Source: a virus | Direction: 5' to 3' (one strand) | IMG/VR virus record: IMGVR_UViG_3300046499_000502 | Location: 1 to 64,000 of that record | DNA length: 64,000 nt | Part shown: positions 39,598-46,958 of the stretch, piece by piece | Position numbering within the stretch: position 1 is the first letter of the stretch | Layout: every line of letters starts with the position of its first letter | Notes under the pieces: model-generated | What the model saw: the letters and a program-made list of their open reading frames with translations, nothing else | Told to the model about the DNA's origin: nothing | Databases searched by the model: none | Program-made: the position numbers and the translations under genes

Positions 39598-39627
39598 GGC
39601 CGGGCCGCACCAACGTGAGGAGGGGCC

Positions 39628-39675
39628 ATGAGCGACGACACGACCTGGGGCATGAGCGACACCGCCTGGGGATGA
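39628..39675 (+). CDS. 15-residue repeat peptide
   Basis: ATG at 39628 reads MSDDTTWGMSDTAWG and stops, a near-duplicate of MSDxTxWG. GAGGAGG lies six bases upstream, a promoter-like element is at 39570-39597 and a strong terminator at 39690-39722, so this is a complete transcription unit with nothing else in it. It could be a signalling peptide, a RiPP-like precursor or a leader. I found no modifying enzyme beside it. Confidence 0.5.
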   Translation: MSDDTTWGMSDTAWG

Positions 39676-39689
39676 ACCCGGACAGCGCG

Positions 39690-39722
39690 ACGCCCCCGCA
39701 GCCGATGAGGCCGCGGGGGCGT
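39690..39722. terminator. bidirectional terminator
   Basis: ACGCCCCCGC at 39690-39699 pairs with GCGGGGGCGT at 39713-39722. It lies between the peptide gene and the recombinase gene, which converge here. Confidence 0.8.
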
Positions 39723-39730
39723 TCGCCCGT

Positions 39731-40747
39731 TCAGAGCCCGATGTCTTCGCTGGCGGCGTCGGTCCACTTGTCGGCTTCGCGGATGTAGCCCCAGAAGGCG
39801 GGGCTGTTCTCGGCGTGGCCGGACTGGGCGCGGATCTTCTCCTCGCGCTTGCCTGCGATCCTCGAGGTCGTGATGAACCCGGCCCGCATGGAGTGGCCCG
39901 TCAGCCGGACGGCGATCCCGGCGCGCTCCGCGTTCCGGGCGATGATCTCGCGGCAGGCTTCGGGCGAGAGGCTCCTCGAGCCGACGTTGCCCCATACGTC
40001 GATGGGCAGGAAGGCGGGTCCGCTCGTGATGACGCTCGAGGACTTCCAGGTGGACCAGGCGCGGACGGGGCAGGTGTCGGGGTTCTTGCCGTAGGCGACG
40101 ACGACGTCTCGAGCGGGGCGGCCTTTGACGGAGGGGACGTGTACCTCGAGGCCCATGCTCGAGAGGACGATGCCTTCGACGGTGAGCGCGGCGACTTCGG
40201 CGGATCGGCCTGCGATGCCGAAGGCCATGAGCCATAGGGCGCGGTCGCGGAGGCCGGTCAGGCTCGAGGGTGCGGCGGCGCTCATCTTCCGCAGTTGCTC
40301 GGCGGTGGCTGCTGGGGCTTGCCCGCGTCCTCGAGCTTGGCGTTCGGGGTCGAGCTTGAGCGGCTTGAGGGCTTGGCGGGCGGCGACAGTGGCGGCCTTG
40401 GGGACTTCGACGCCTTGGCCTCGAGCGGTGACGGTGACGCCGGTGATGCGGCGGTCGATGCTGTTGGGTGCGGCGAGTTTGATGGTGTCGAGCCAGACGA
40501 CGAATCCGACGAGCGTGCCCTTGGTTACGGCGGTCAGCGGCAGCGGCTGTCCGGTGCGTTCGGCGAGCCAGTCGTGGAACTCTTCCCAGAGTGCCCAGTC
40601 GTTGGCGTAGCCGCGCTTCGTGTTGTGGGGGCGGATGGCGTCGAGGTGTTTCTCGGCTGCCTCTTCCATGGCGGCCAGAACAGCGAGCGTCGCAGCGTCG
40701 TAGGCGGCGGGGGTGGCGTCCGGCTGGCGCGGGGCGAGGTCGGTCAT
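39731..40747 (-). CDS. second tyrosine recombinase
   Basis: A 338-residue recombinase. A core-binding domain (about 35-110, HNTKRGYANDWALWEEFHDW) precedes a catalytic domain with Arg181, Lys208, His285-x-x-Arg288 (GHSMR), His311 (SGH) and Tyr321 (FWGYIREAD). All catalytic residues are present. It resembles element-borne recombinases more than classic phage integrases. It may resolve dimers, mediate a second integration or serve a captured element. Nine CTCGAG sites cluster inside it. Its start overlaps the preceding stop. Confidence 0.87.
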   Translation of the reverse strand: MTDLAPRQPDATPAAYDAATLAVLAAMEEAAEKHLDAIRPHNTKRGYANDWALWEEFHDWLAERTGQPLPLTAVTKGTLVGFVVWLDTIKLAAPNSIDRRITGVTVTARGQGVEVPKAATVAARQALKPLKLDPERQARGRGQAPAATAEQLRKMSAAAPSSLTGLRDRALWLMAFGIAGRSAEVAALTVEGIVLSSMGLEVHVPSVKGRPARDVVVAYGKNPDTCPVRAWSTWKSSSVITSGPAFLPIDVWGNVGSRSLSPEACREIIARNAERAGIAVRLTGHSMRAGFITTSRIAGKREEKIRAQSGHAENSPAFWGYIREADKWTDAASEDIGL

Positions 40748-40893
40748 CCCTTTCCCTCGCGCCGTGCGTGCATGCGGTCTTTGATCTGTTGCTGGGTGGG
40801 TGGCTGCCAGGTGTGGCTACCGTCGGATCCGGCCTGGATTGCGTGGCCGCGCTGCCCGATACCGCAGAGACGGCAGCCGTTCGGGATGGTCAT
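40744..40893 (-). CDS. 49-residue Cys/His protein
   Basis: Reads MTIPNGCRLCGIGQRGHAIQ and ends in a basic helix (IKDRMHARREGKG). CxxC plus His suggests a zinc knuckle. Its stop overlaps the recombinase start (ATGA), so it could be a directionality or accessory factor for it. Confidence 0.62.
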   Translation of the reverse strand: MTIPNGCRLCGIGQRGHAIQAGSDGSHTWQPPTQQQIKDRMHARREGKG

Positions 40894-41252
40894 GCGTGTG
40901 CCTTTCGGGTTGCGGGCCAGGACCAGCCGTGCCGCGTCCGGTGCTTGCCGTCGTGTTCGGGGGCCCGGTTGCACTTGCGGGGCTTGTACTGGGAGGGCAC
41001 CAGGTGGGCAGGGCCGCCTATGTCGTCGCACTCGGGTTCGCCGGGGTTGGCGAAGTGCCTGAACCAGTCCAGGTGCAGGAGTGTTGACGCGTCGTCGCGG
41101 TAGCACATGTGGGTGATACAGCTGCCGCAGAACTCGCACTCGACGCACTCGGCCAACAGCCACGGGTCGACTTGAAGCCCGAAGTAGGCGAGGTAGCTTT
41201 TGTTGGCGCACGGGGTGCCGTAGCGGTCCCACGTCTTCTGATCGTTGGTCAC
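40890..41252 (-). CDS. hypothetical cysteine-rich protein
   Basis: A 120-residue protein, VTNDQKTWDRYGTPCANKSY onward, with CVECEFCGSCITHMC, a dense Cys cluster, and a later Cys (RKCNRAPEH). It is probably zinc-binding. GTG at 41252 overlaps the preceding stop. Confidence 0.65.
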   Translation of the reverse strand: MTNDQKTWDRYGTPCANKSYLAYFGLQVDPWLLAECVECEFCGSCITHMCYRDDASTLLHLDWFRHFANPGEPECDDIGGPAHLVPSQYKPRKCNRAPEHDGKHRTRHGWSWPATRKAHA

Positions 41253-41728
41253 GGCCGCCACTCCTCGTGGTAGCCGGGCCGGTCCGCGTAGGGCAGGGCG
41301 AGCAAGCGCAGTGTGGCGCAGGGCCACGACAGCTCGGGAAACTGGAGGTCTGGCTCGCAGGAGCGGCACACGGTCGCCGTGGCGTAGTGCTGCGCACCAC
41401 CTCCAGCACGAAGGGTCGCTCGCCCGTGTAGCTTCACGAGCTGCCGCTTGGCGTCGATCTCGTGCAGCACCCGCGCTGGGTCATGGCGGGCGATGTGCTC
41501 GCCGAGCTTCTGCTCGCTGTCGCGCTTGACACTGATCCTCTCCCAGCCGAGCGCCCCATCCCCGCCCACGTTGATCGCCGTCACCTGCTCTTGGGCCGGG
41601 GATGCCGCATAGGTGACGTAGCGGGCCCCACGCACTTCCCAGTTGCGCTGATCTTCCGGCCAGGGCAGGGCCGCTGCCTCGTCCTCGTTCAGCCGGTCGC
41701 ACAGAAATTGGATCAGTTCGTCACTCAA
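41249..41728 (-). CDS. DUF6221-like protein
   Basis: A 159-residue protein starting MSDELIQFLCDRLNEDEAAA, with HIARHDPARVLHEIDAKRQL and ending LRLLALPYADRPGYHEEWRP. These signatures match DUF6221 proteins, common in Streptomyces phages and integrative elements. Function unknown. It overlaps both neighbours. Confidence 0.82.
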   Translation of the reverse strand: MSDELIQFLCDRLNEDEAAALPWPEDQRNWEVRGARYVTYAASPAQEQVTAINVGGDGALGWERISVKRDSEQKLGEHIARHDPARVLHEIDAKRQLVKLHGRATLRAGGGAQHYATATVCRSCEPDLQFPELSWPCATLRLLALPYADRPGYHEEWRP

Positions 41729-41994
41729 CGGGGGTCCCTTCGGCGGAGGTTGCGAACGGGCACCACGTCGCTGGTGCCATCGGAGCGAACTATCTGGACG
41801 TTGCGAGGTCCGAGGCGACCGGTACGGACGAGAGGGAACGGAGACTCAGGGACTCCGCCGCACTTCCCGTATCGGGTGGTCACCGTGACTGGCTGCCAGT
41901 CACGAGGGCCGCGGTTCTCGTAGTAGGTGGAGGGCTGTGGCTTCGGAGGCCGCTCGGGCTCCGGTATTAGAGCGAGTTGCTCGGCTTCAGGCAT
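41725..41994 (-). CDS. small hypothetical protein
   Basis: An 89-residue basic, Pro-rich protein, MPEAEQLALIPEPERPPKPQ onward. It is the first gene of the leftward unit that ends with the second recombinase. No domain recognised. Confidence 0.58.
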   Translation of the reverse strand: MPEAEQLALIPEPERPPKPQPSTYYENRGPRDWQPVTVTTRYGKCGGVPESPFPLVRTGRLGPRNVQIVRSDGTSDVVPVRNLRRRDPR

Positions 41995-42263
41995 ACCCGA
42001 TTGTACCGGTTTTTCGCCCGTGATATGGCATGTTATCGAGAGTGGTCCATGGTCAACTCCTAGCGCATAAGGAAACGTTATGCGCTAGTGCCACGACACC
42101 GAGCCCCGCCGTACCGCCACTCCCCGCCCAAGCCGAGGGCGGGGCGTGTCCGTTGAACGTTCATGTTCCGTTACGGTTTCATCACCGAATCTCCATGGCG
42201 CTTACAGTTTCCTCACCTGCCCCGTTACGGTCATCCCTCCACGAACCATCCCTGGGGGGACAT
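41995..42263. promoter_or_regulatory. 269-bp divergent control region
   Basis: Contains a strong inverted repeat TAGCGCATAA...TTATGCGCTA (42061-42087, 7-base loop), a palindrome TGAACGTTCA (42154-42163) and two copies of CCGTTACGG (42168-42176 and 42222-42230). It separates the leftward gene at 41994 from the rightward gene at 42264 and likely carries promoters and operators for both. Confidence 0.55.
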
Positions 42264-42887
42264 ATGTCGCAGAATCAGCAGCCGCCAGTCGGGCCTCCGA
42301 GCTGGATCCAGGCACCGCCGCCGCCTCCGCTCCCGCCGCAGCCCACCGGCCGCCCGAAGTGGGCGCGTAAGCGGATCGTCATCCCTGCCGCCGTACTGCT
42401 CCTGGGCATTGGCGCCGGCATCGGCGGCTCCGGTGACGACCAGAAGACGGCCGCCGACGCGAAGCCTGCGCCGCGCGTCACCGTCACCGAAACCGCGAAG
42501 AGCAACGCGAAGCCTGCACCCGCCCCGACGGTGACCGTGACGAAGACCGCGAAGCCGGCCGCCGTGAAGGCGAAGCCGAAGAAGGCGGCACCGGCCGCCC
42601 CCAAGGACAAGGTCGTGTTCAAGGTGTGGGGCAGCGCCCCGGCCGGCGCGGACATCACCTACGGCAGCGACTCCGACAACCTGCAAGGCCGCGGCCTGCC
42701 GATGACGAAGACGCTCCCGTTGAAGGACGACTCGCTGTACTACAGCGTCACCGCTCAGCTGCAGGGCGGCGGTGACGTCCACTGCTCGGTGACGGTGGAC
42801 GGCAAGACGAAGACGGGGCACGCGTCGGGCGGATACAACATCTGCTCGGCGCAGCTCAACGGCGGCCTGTTCGGCGACTGGAGCTAA
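42264..42887 (+). CDS. membrane-anchored MmpS-like protein (lysogenic cargo)
   Basis: A 207-residue protein. It has a Pro-rich cytoplasmic N-terminus, one membrane helix at about 36-52 (IVIPAAVLLLGIGAGIGG), a Lys/Ala/Pro linker, and an exported C-terminal domain (VVFKVWGSAPAGADITYGSD). That domain resembles the MmpS/DUF-type domains of Streptomyces surface proteins. GGGGGGAC precedes the ATG. It is transcribed against the late genes with its own control region, as expected for a gene expressed in the lysogen, perhaps altering phage entry. Confidence 0.75.
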   Translation: MSQNQQPPVGPPSWIQAPPPPPLPPQPTGRPKWARKRIVIPAAVLLLGIGAGIGGSGDDQKTAADAKPAPRVTVTETAKSNAKPAPAPTVTVTKTAKPAAVKAKPKKAAPAAPKDKVVFKVWGSAPAGADITYGSDSDNLQGRGLPMTKTLPLKDDSLYYSVTAQLQGGGDVHCSVTVDGKTKTGHASGGYNICSAQLNGGLFGDWS

Positions 42888-42904
42888 GACCCCGGTCACG
42901 ACGA

Positions 42905-42947
42905 ACCGCCCCCGCCCGCTGCCGGTTGGCAGCAGTACGGGGGCGGT
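42905..42947. terminator. terminator between cargo gene and late genes
   Basis: ACCGCCCCCG at 42905-42914 pairs with CGGGGGCGGT at 42938-42947; an inner GCTGCC/GGCAGC stem adds stability. It separates convergent transcripts. Confidence 0.8.
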
Positions 42948-42956
42948 CTCGCGCCG

Positions 42957-43052
42957 TCACTCGGTCTCGTCGTCGTCGGCCACGGGCCAGGGCGGCGGTT
43001 CGAGGAACGGCCGCGGCGACAGCCAGAACGGCGGCGGGGGTTCGTCTTCCAT
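42957..43052 (-). CDS. 31-residue proline-rich peptide
   Basis: ATG at 43052 reads MEDEPPPPFWLSPRPFLEPP and ends VADDDETE. It is the last gene of the late operon, 17 bases after the preceding stop. It is short, and support is mainly position and composition. Confidence 0.45.
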   Translation of the reverse strand: MEDEPPPPFWLSPRPFLEPPPWPVADDDETE

Positions 43053-43069
43053 CGGCCGCACTCCAGTTC

Positions 43070-43402
43070 TCACAGCTCGATGGAGTCGAGGTATGGGCGG
43101 GCCCGTTCGGGGATGGGGCGAGGTATGGGGGTCTTCAGTCCGCCGTTGCGGATCGTACTGACGAGGCTCCGCCGATCCACGACGAGCCAGGCGATTGCCG
43201 CCCCCTGCCCGGCAATCTGATCCTGCTGCTCTCCCTGCCGCTTCTCCAGCCGCTCGATGTCCTTGTCCATCCGGGCGGTCACGGTGGTGAAGTCATCACG
43301 GCGTTCCTGCGGCCGTGTTCGCTTCGCTGAGCGTGCGGCCCATGCCGCCAGGCCTCCGGTCGCGACGGTCCCGATCACCGAAGCGATGCTATTGAAGTCC
43401 AT
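43070..43402 (-). CDS. membrane-anchored coiled-coil protein of the lysis region
   Basis: A 110-residue protein with an N-terminal hydrophobic helix (FNSIASVIGTVATGGLAAWA), a basic turn, and a charged coiled coil at about 40-75 (MDKDIERLEKRQGEQQDQIA). This layout matches DUF2746-like actinophage proteins found next to holins and endolysins. A role in lysis timing is inferred. Confidence 0.68.
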   Translation of the reverse strand: MDFNSIASVIGTVATGGLAAWAARSAKRTRPQERRDDFTTVTARMDKDIERLEKRQGEQQDQIAGQGAAIAWLVVDRRSLVSTIRNGGLKTPIPRPIPERARPYLDSIEL

Positions 43403-43826
43403 ACGGAGGCTCTTCTCTCTTGGGCCTCGGGGGTTCCGCCCATCCGGCCACCACCATGATCCCGACCGCGAGCCCGCCATACAGCGCGCTCGCGATCCAC
43501 CCTCTAGGGAAGCCGCCCTGCCACCAGGCGACGAGGTAGGAGAAGATCCACGGCGTCACGATCAGCGACAGGGCGAGGAACCCGAAACGGTCGCTGCCCT
43601 GCGGCAGGAACGCGGACACGATCGCCACCGCCCCGGCTGTGATCCACAGCCAGCCCCACACCACCAGCGGCACCCGGTCCAGCAGCAGATGCAGGCCGCG
43701 CTGGTCCGGCTGCGGGGAGGAGATTTGGCCGTAGCCGATCAGCCCCCACACCGTGCCAAATGCCAGCAGGAACGCGCCGCGACGGCCGAGCAGCACGCTC
43801 AGCCGCCGGCAGATGCGGCGCGGCAC
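43389..43826 (-). CDS. multi-pass membrane protein, holin candidate
   Basis: A 145-residue protein with four likely membrane helices (FLLAFGTVWGLIGYG; VVWGWLWITAGAVAIVSAFL; FGFLALSLIVTPWIFSYLVA; ASALYGGLAVGIMVVAG). It lies between two other membrane proteins downstream of the endolysin. It could be a holin or antiholin. Confidence 0.7.
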   Translation of the reverse strand: MPRRICRRLSVLLGRRGAFLLAFGTVWGLIGYGQISSPQPDQRGLHLLLDRVPLVVWGWLWITAGAVAIVSAFLPQGSDRFGFLALSLIVTPWIFSYLVAWWQGGFPRGWIASALYGGLAVGIMVVAGWAEPPRPKREEPPYGLQ

Positions 43827-44207
43827 CTACACGCCTCGGGGTGCGGACTTGACCGGGCTGGACAGCTCCAGCGGCACCGACAGAACCGGGGCGGTGACCG
43901 CGGGGCGTTCGATCACGGCCAGCACCGCGGCAACCAGAGACATCCATCCCGCCTGCTGCTGCGCCGACATGTCCAGGCCGAAGCCCGCGAAGAGGGCGAG
44001 GGCTGCCTGGGAGAACTGGAGGATGGCGGCGTAGACGGCGCCGTTCTTCAGGATGATCGCGGAGGCGACGGCGACAGCGCAGGCGAGTGCGGTGTTGATG
44101 AGGGTCTGCTGGTCGTCGCTGACGTTGAGCCCGTAGGCGGCGCCGAGCTTGAGGATGATGGCGACCGCCGCGAGGATCGCGACCGGTTCTCTGCCGAATA
44201 TCTTCAT
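43827..44207 (-). CDS. holin-like protein
   Basis: A 126-residue protein with three hydrophobic stretches (VAILAAVAIILKLGAAYGL; ALACAVAVASAIILKNGAVY; ILQFSQAALALFAGFGLDMS). It lies 21 bases from the endolysin gene and is cotranscribed, the usual place of actinophage holins. Confidence 0.75.
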   Translation of the reverse strand: MKIFGREPVAILAAVAIILKLGAAYGLNVSDDQQTLINTALACAVAVASAIILKNGAVYAAILQFSQAALALFAGFGLDMSAQQQAGWMSLVAAVLAVIERPAVTAPVLSVPLELSSPVKSAPRGV

Positions 44208-44228
44208 GAGGTTCTCGTTTCTTCCAGG

Positions 44229-45116
44229 TCAGTCGGTGACGGTGAAGCCGTGCCGTGCGGCGAGCTTCGAGAGGGAGGTCTTGCCGGGGATGCCGTCGGC
44301 GGCGCTGCCGGTGTAGCCGAGGCGCTTCTGCCAGGCCTTGTAGGCGGCGGCAGTGAGCGTGCCGAAGGAGCCGTCGACGTATCCGGCCGCGATGAGCCCC
44401 TCCGCCTGCAACGCCTTTTCGACGAGCAGGACTTCGGCCTTGTGGCTGGTGTGGCCCTGCGCGGCGGCGGGGTCGTGCTTCGCCGCGTACACGACGTGCG
44501 CGAGGGAGACCTTCGGTTTCGCCGGGGCTGGCGGCTTCGGCGGAGTGACTGGGGTGGTCCCGAACAGGTTCGGCATCGGCCCGGGGTCGACGTGGCTGTT
44601 GCCGGGGATCTGGTTGTGGCCGTAGTGCCCGCCGAGCTTCAGCCAGCTGTCCAAGCTCACGGTGTCGCGGACGAACCCGGTCGGCGAGCCGCCCGGCCAG
44701 GTGTCGGCGATGCCGAGGCTGCGCAGCCACGTCGTGATCTGGTCGAGGCTCTTGCAGGGCGTGTCCCGGACGGAGTTGTACTTCTTGCCGCCGACGGTCT
44801 CGCCCTCGGTGAAGACGATCTCGATCTGCACGCAGTAGGCGCCAGTCCGGTTCGTGCGAACGTCGCCCGCGTTCTGCAGCGAGAGGCTGCGACTGTCCGC
44901 GGGAAAGAACTGCGCGATCTCCCCAGTGAACGGGTCCCACAGCAGGTGGGGTGCGACGTCGGCGCCGCCACCGGTGAACCAGCCCAGCTCTCGGGTGAAC
45001 GTCCAGTCGGTGGCGTTGCTGGTGATGTGCCAGACGGCCCGCGCGGGGCCACCGTTCATCGCGCCGGTGTTTCCGACAGCATGCCGGGCCGCACCGGGTA
45101 TCCACAGGTCGACCAT
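44229..45116 (-). CDS. lysA: endolysin: N-acetylmuramoyl-L-alanine amidase with peptidoglycan-binding domain
   Basis: A 295-residue protein. The amidase_2-like catalytic domain covers residues 10-190, with VWHITSNATDW (His30 zinc ligand), APHLLWDPFTGEI, and GHYGHNQIPGNSHVDPGPM near 164-182. A Pro/Lys-rich linker follows at about 190-215, then a C-terminal peptidoglycan-binding helix domain with DGSFGTLTAAAYKAWQKRLG and DGIPGKTSL. There is no signal peptide, so export relies on the holin. Confidence 0.9.
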   Translation of the reverse strand: MVDLWIPGAARHAVGNTGAMNGGPARAVWHITSNATDWTFTRELGWFTGGGADVAPHLLWDPFTGEIAQFFPADSRSLSLQNAGDVRTNRTGAYCVQIEIVFTEGETVGGKKYNSVRDTPCKSLDQITTWLRSLGIADTWPGGSPTGFVRDTVSLDSWLKLGGHYGHNQIPGNSHVDPGPMPNLFGTTPVTPPKPPAPAKPKVSLAHVVYAAKHDPAAAQGHTSHKAEVLLVEKALQAEGLIAAGYVDGSFGTLTAAAYKAWQKRLGYTGSAADGIPGKTSLSKLAARHGFTVTD

Positions 45117-45118
45117 GG

Positions 45119-46012
45119 TCAGGCTCCCGTCACGTGGTTGTCGTGCGCCCACGCCGTCATCAGATCCAGCGCCTGAACCAGGCGAGGATCAACTGGAGCA
45201 GGGGTGGGCGACGGAGGAGGGGTCGGCACCGGTGTTGGCTGCGGGGCCGGGATGGGGTTCTTCTGGCCTGTCAGTGCCGCGAACTGATCCCCGAGGGCGT
45301 AGAAGGACGGGGCGCCGGTGAAGTAGGCGGCGGCCTTGTTCAGGCCGTCCTGGTCGAGGACGACCCACGCCTCGTCGACGTACTTCTTCCAGAACGCTTC
45401 AGTCATCGACGTCTCGGCGCCCCAGGTGATGAGGCCGAGCTTGCCGCCGCCGTAGGCGCCGACGATGACGCAGTGGCCGCCTTCGACCTTGGCGCCGCGG
45501 ACGACGTCCCAGGGCTTGCCCTCGTCGAACTGGTCCATCGCCGTGCTGGGGAAGTTGAGGCCGACGTAGACGGTGCCGAACAGGGCGATGGCCTGCTTGA
45601 TCTCGGTGAGGTTCGAGACGTCGAGCGACGCATAGGCCGTGATCTTGTGGCCTTCGAGTCCGGTCTTCCGCCAGTAGGCGAGGACGTCCTGGCAGTAGGC
45701 GCCGGTGTCCGAGTCGGGCCGCGCCGGGTCGTAGCCGGTGATCGCCGAGTACATGCCGAGCACCGACGGCTCTGCGGGCTCCACCTCGGCGCCCGTGCCG
45801 TAGTAGGTGAGCTGGTTGACGAGGTGGCCGACGCCCGCGCACGTGCAGTCTCCGACCTCGTCGTTCGCGTACATCGGCCAGACGATCCGGTCGTCTTGCC
45901 AGTCGACGGCCGCGGGCGGTGCGGCAAGCCGCTCGCCGAGGACCGCGGACAGCTTCAGCTGCGGCCTGGCGGGCTGGGCGGGTAGCTTCCCGCCGCGAAA
46001 CCTGATGGTCAA
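45119..46012 (-). CDS. papain-like cysteine peptidase domain protein
   Basis: A 297-residue protein. EVGDCTCAG gives the probable nucleophile Cys56 and GGHCVIVGAYGG the catalytic His180, as in C1/C39-like folds. A Pro-rich linker (residues about 250-272) leads to a short helix. It lies between the tail genes and the endolysin. It may be a virion-associated protein cleaving host envelope proteins, or a second lysis factor. Confidence 0.75.
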   Translation of the reverse strand: MTIRFRGGKLPAQPARPQLKLSAVLGERLAAPPAAVDWQDDRIVWPMYANDEVGDCTCAGVGHLVNQLTYYGTGAEVEPAEPSVLGMYSAITGYDPARPDSDTGAYCQDVLAYWRKTGLEGHKITAYASLDVSNLTEIKQAIALFGTVYVGLNFPSTAMDQFDEGKPWDVVRGAKVEGGHCVIVGAYGGGKLGLITWGAETSMTEAFWKKYVDEAWVVLDQDGLNKAAAYFTGAPSFYALGDQFAALTGQKNPIPAPQPTPVPTPPPSPTPAPVDPRLVQALDLMTAWAHDNHVTGA

Positions 46013-46035
46013 CGTGCCCTCCAGGGCATGAAAAA

Positions 46036-46051
46036 AGGCCCGGACGGGCCT
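46036..46051 (-). terminator. terminator after tail genes
   Basis: On the minus strand AGGCCCG-TC-CGGGCCT is followed by TTTTT. It is a classic intrinsic terminator between the gene ending at 46074 and the peptidase gene, and would separate tail from lysis expression. Confidence 0.8.
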
Positions 46052-46073
46052 CGGGGTCAGGATGCTGCTGGCG

Positions 46074-46544
46074 TCACCAGGGGTGGATGCAGAGCTTGAA
46101 CTGCGCGTACAGGATCTTGCGGGCGACCTTGTCGTTGTGCCGGACTGTCACCCCGAGCGGCACCCCCGGGTGCACGCCGATCTCGTGGTGCTTGGTGAAG
46201 AACTGGTAGCCGCCTGACGGGACGCGGTCGTCTCGCGCGGTGTCGTTCATGGGGTCGGCGGTGAAACCGAGCGGGTCCCGCATGAACTGGTCCCGCAGCT
46301 CCGTGTAGCCGCCCGCCTCCCACTGGAATTCGGCGGTCAAGTGTCCCCAGCCCTCGCACGACGGCCAGATCAGGCCCGTCCTGGGGTCACTGCTGGTGGC
46401 GACGACCCCGTCGGGCTGGGACGGCTCATGCATGCCCCACTTGTCGATCTGGTCCTGGTCGAACGGGAATGTAAGCAGGGTGTCGACGTTGGGCTGGATC
46501 ACCTGATCCGGCGTCGCGGACAGGGAGCACACGTAGACGGTCAC
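46074..46544 (-). CDS. hypothetical tail-region protein
   Basis: A 156-residue protein starting VTVYVCSLSATPDQVIQPNV. It is beta-rich and ends in GVTVRHNDKVARKILYAQFK. It resembles the early-gene protein at 26311-26853 in phrases such as KVAR and LYA, perhaps by chance. The GTG follows the preceding stop by one base. Confidence 0.62.
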   Translation of the reverse strand: MTVYVCSLSATPDQVIQPNVDTLLTFPFDQDQIDKWGMHEPSQPDGVVATSSDPRTGLIWPSCEGWGHLTAEFQWEAGGYTELRDQFMRDPLGFTADPMNDTARDDRVPSGGYQFFTKHHEIGVHPGVPLGVTVRHNDKVARKILYAQFKLCIHPW

Positions 46545-46545
46545 G

Positions 46546-46947
46546 TCAGCCTCCGGTGGTCTCGTCGAGTAGGGAGCCGCCGACGGTGAGGCGGATGAAT
46601 CCGAGCGCCTGCCGGGTGAGTTCGGCGACTTGGGCAATCGCGTCATCGGTGGTGGCGGTGCCTGCCGTGACGGTGTCGAGGTAGGTCTGGTTGGTGGCGA
46701 GGTCTGCGCAGGCCTGTTCCAGCAGCGCAGCCTGGGTGACGCGGCGCGCTTTGTCGGCGATGGCCTGGTCGGCGGACGTGTTCTCCGCGTCGGTGAACGG
46801 CCGTTCTTCGGCGAGGGTGCCGGATTCGTAGCGGCGGTAGGTGCGGGATGGCACGTCCCACTGCGCAACGACCGACGAGTCCCGTACTTCGGTCGTGTAC
46901 GGCGGTGCGGGCCCGGGATCCTGGCTGTCAGGAGGCGGCGTAGTCAC
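46546..46947 (-). CDS. tail-region protein
   Basis: A 133-residue protein with a Pro-rich N-terminus, a central WDVPSRTYRRYESGTLAEER segment and a helical C-terminus. Such proteins sit between fibre and lysis genes in many Streptomyces siphoviruses. Function unknown. Confidence 0.65.
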   Translation of the reverse strand: MTTPPPDSQDPGPAPPYTTEVRDSSVVAQWDVPSRTYRRYESGTLAEERPFTDAENTSADQAIADKARRVTQAALLEQACADLATNQTYLDTVTAGTATTDDAIAQVAELTRQALGFIRLTVGGSLLDETTGG

Positions 46948-46958
46948 GTCTGCTGCGC

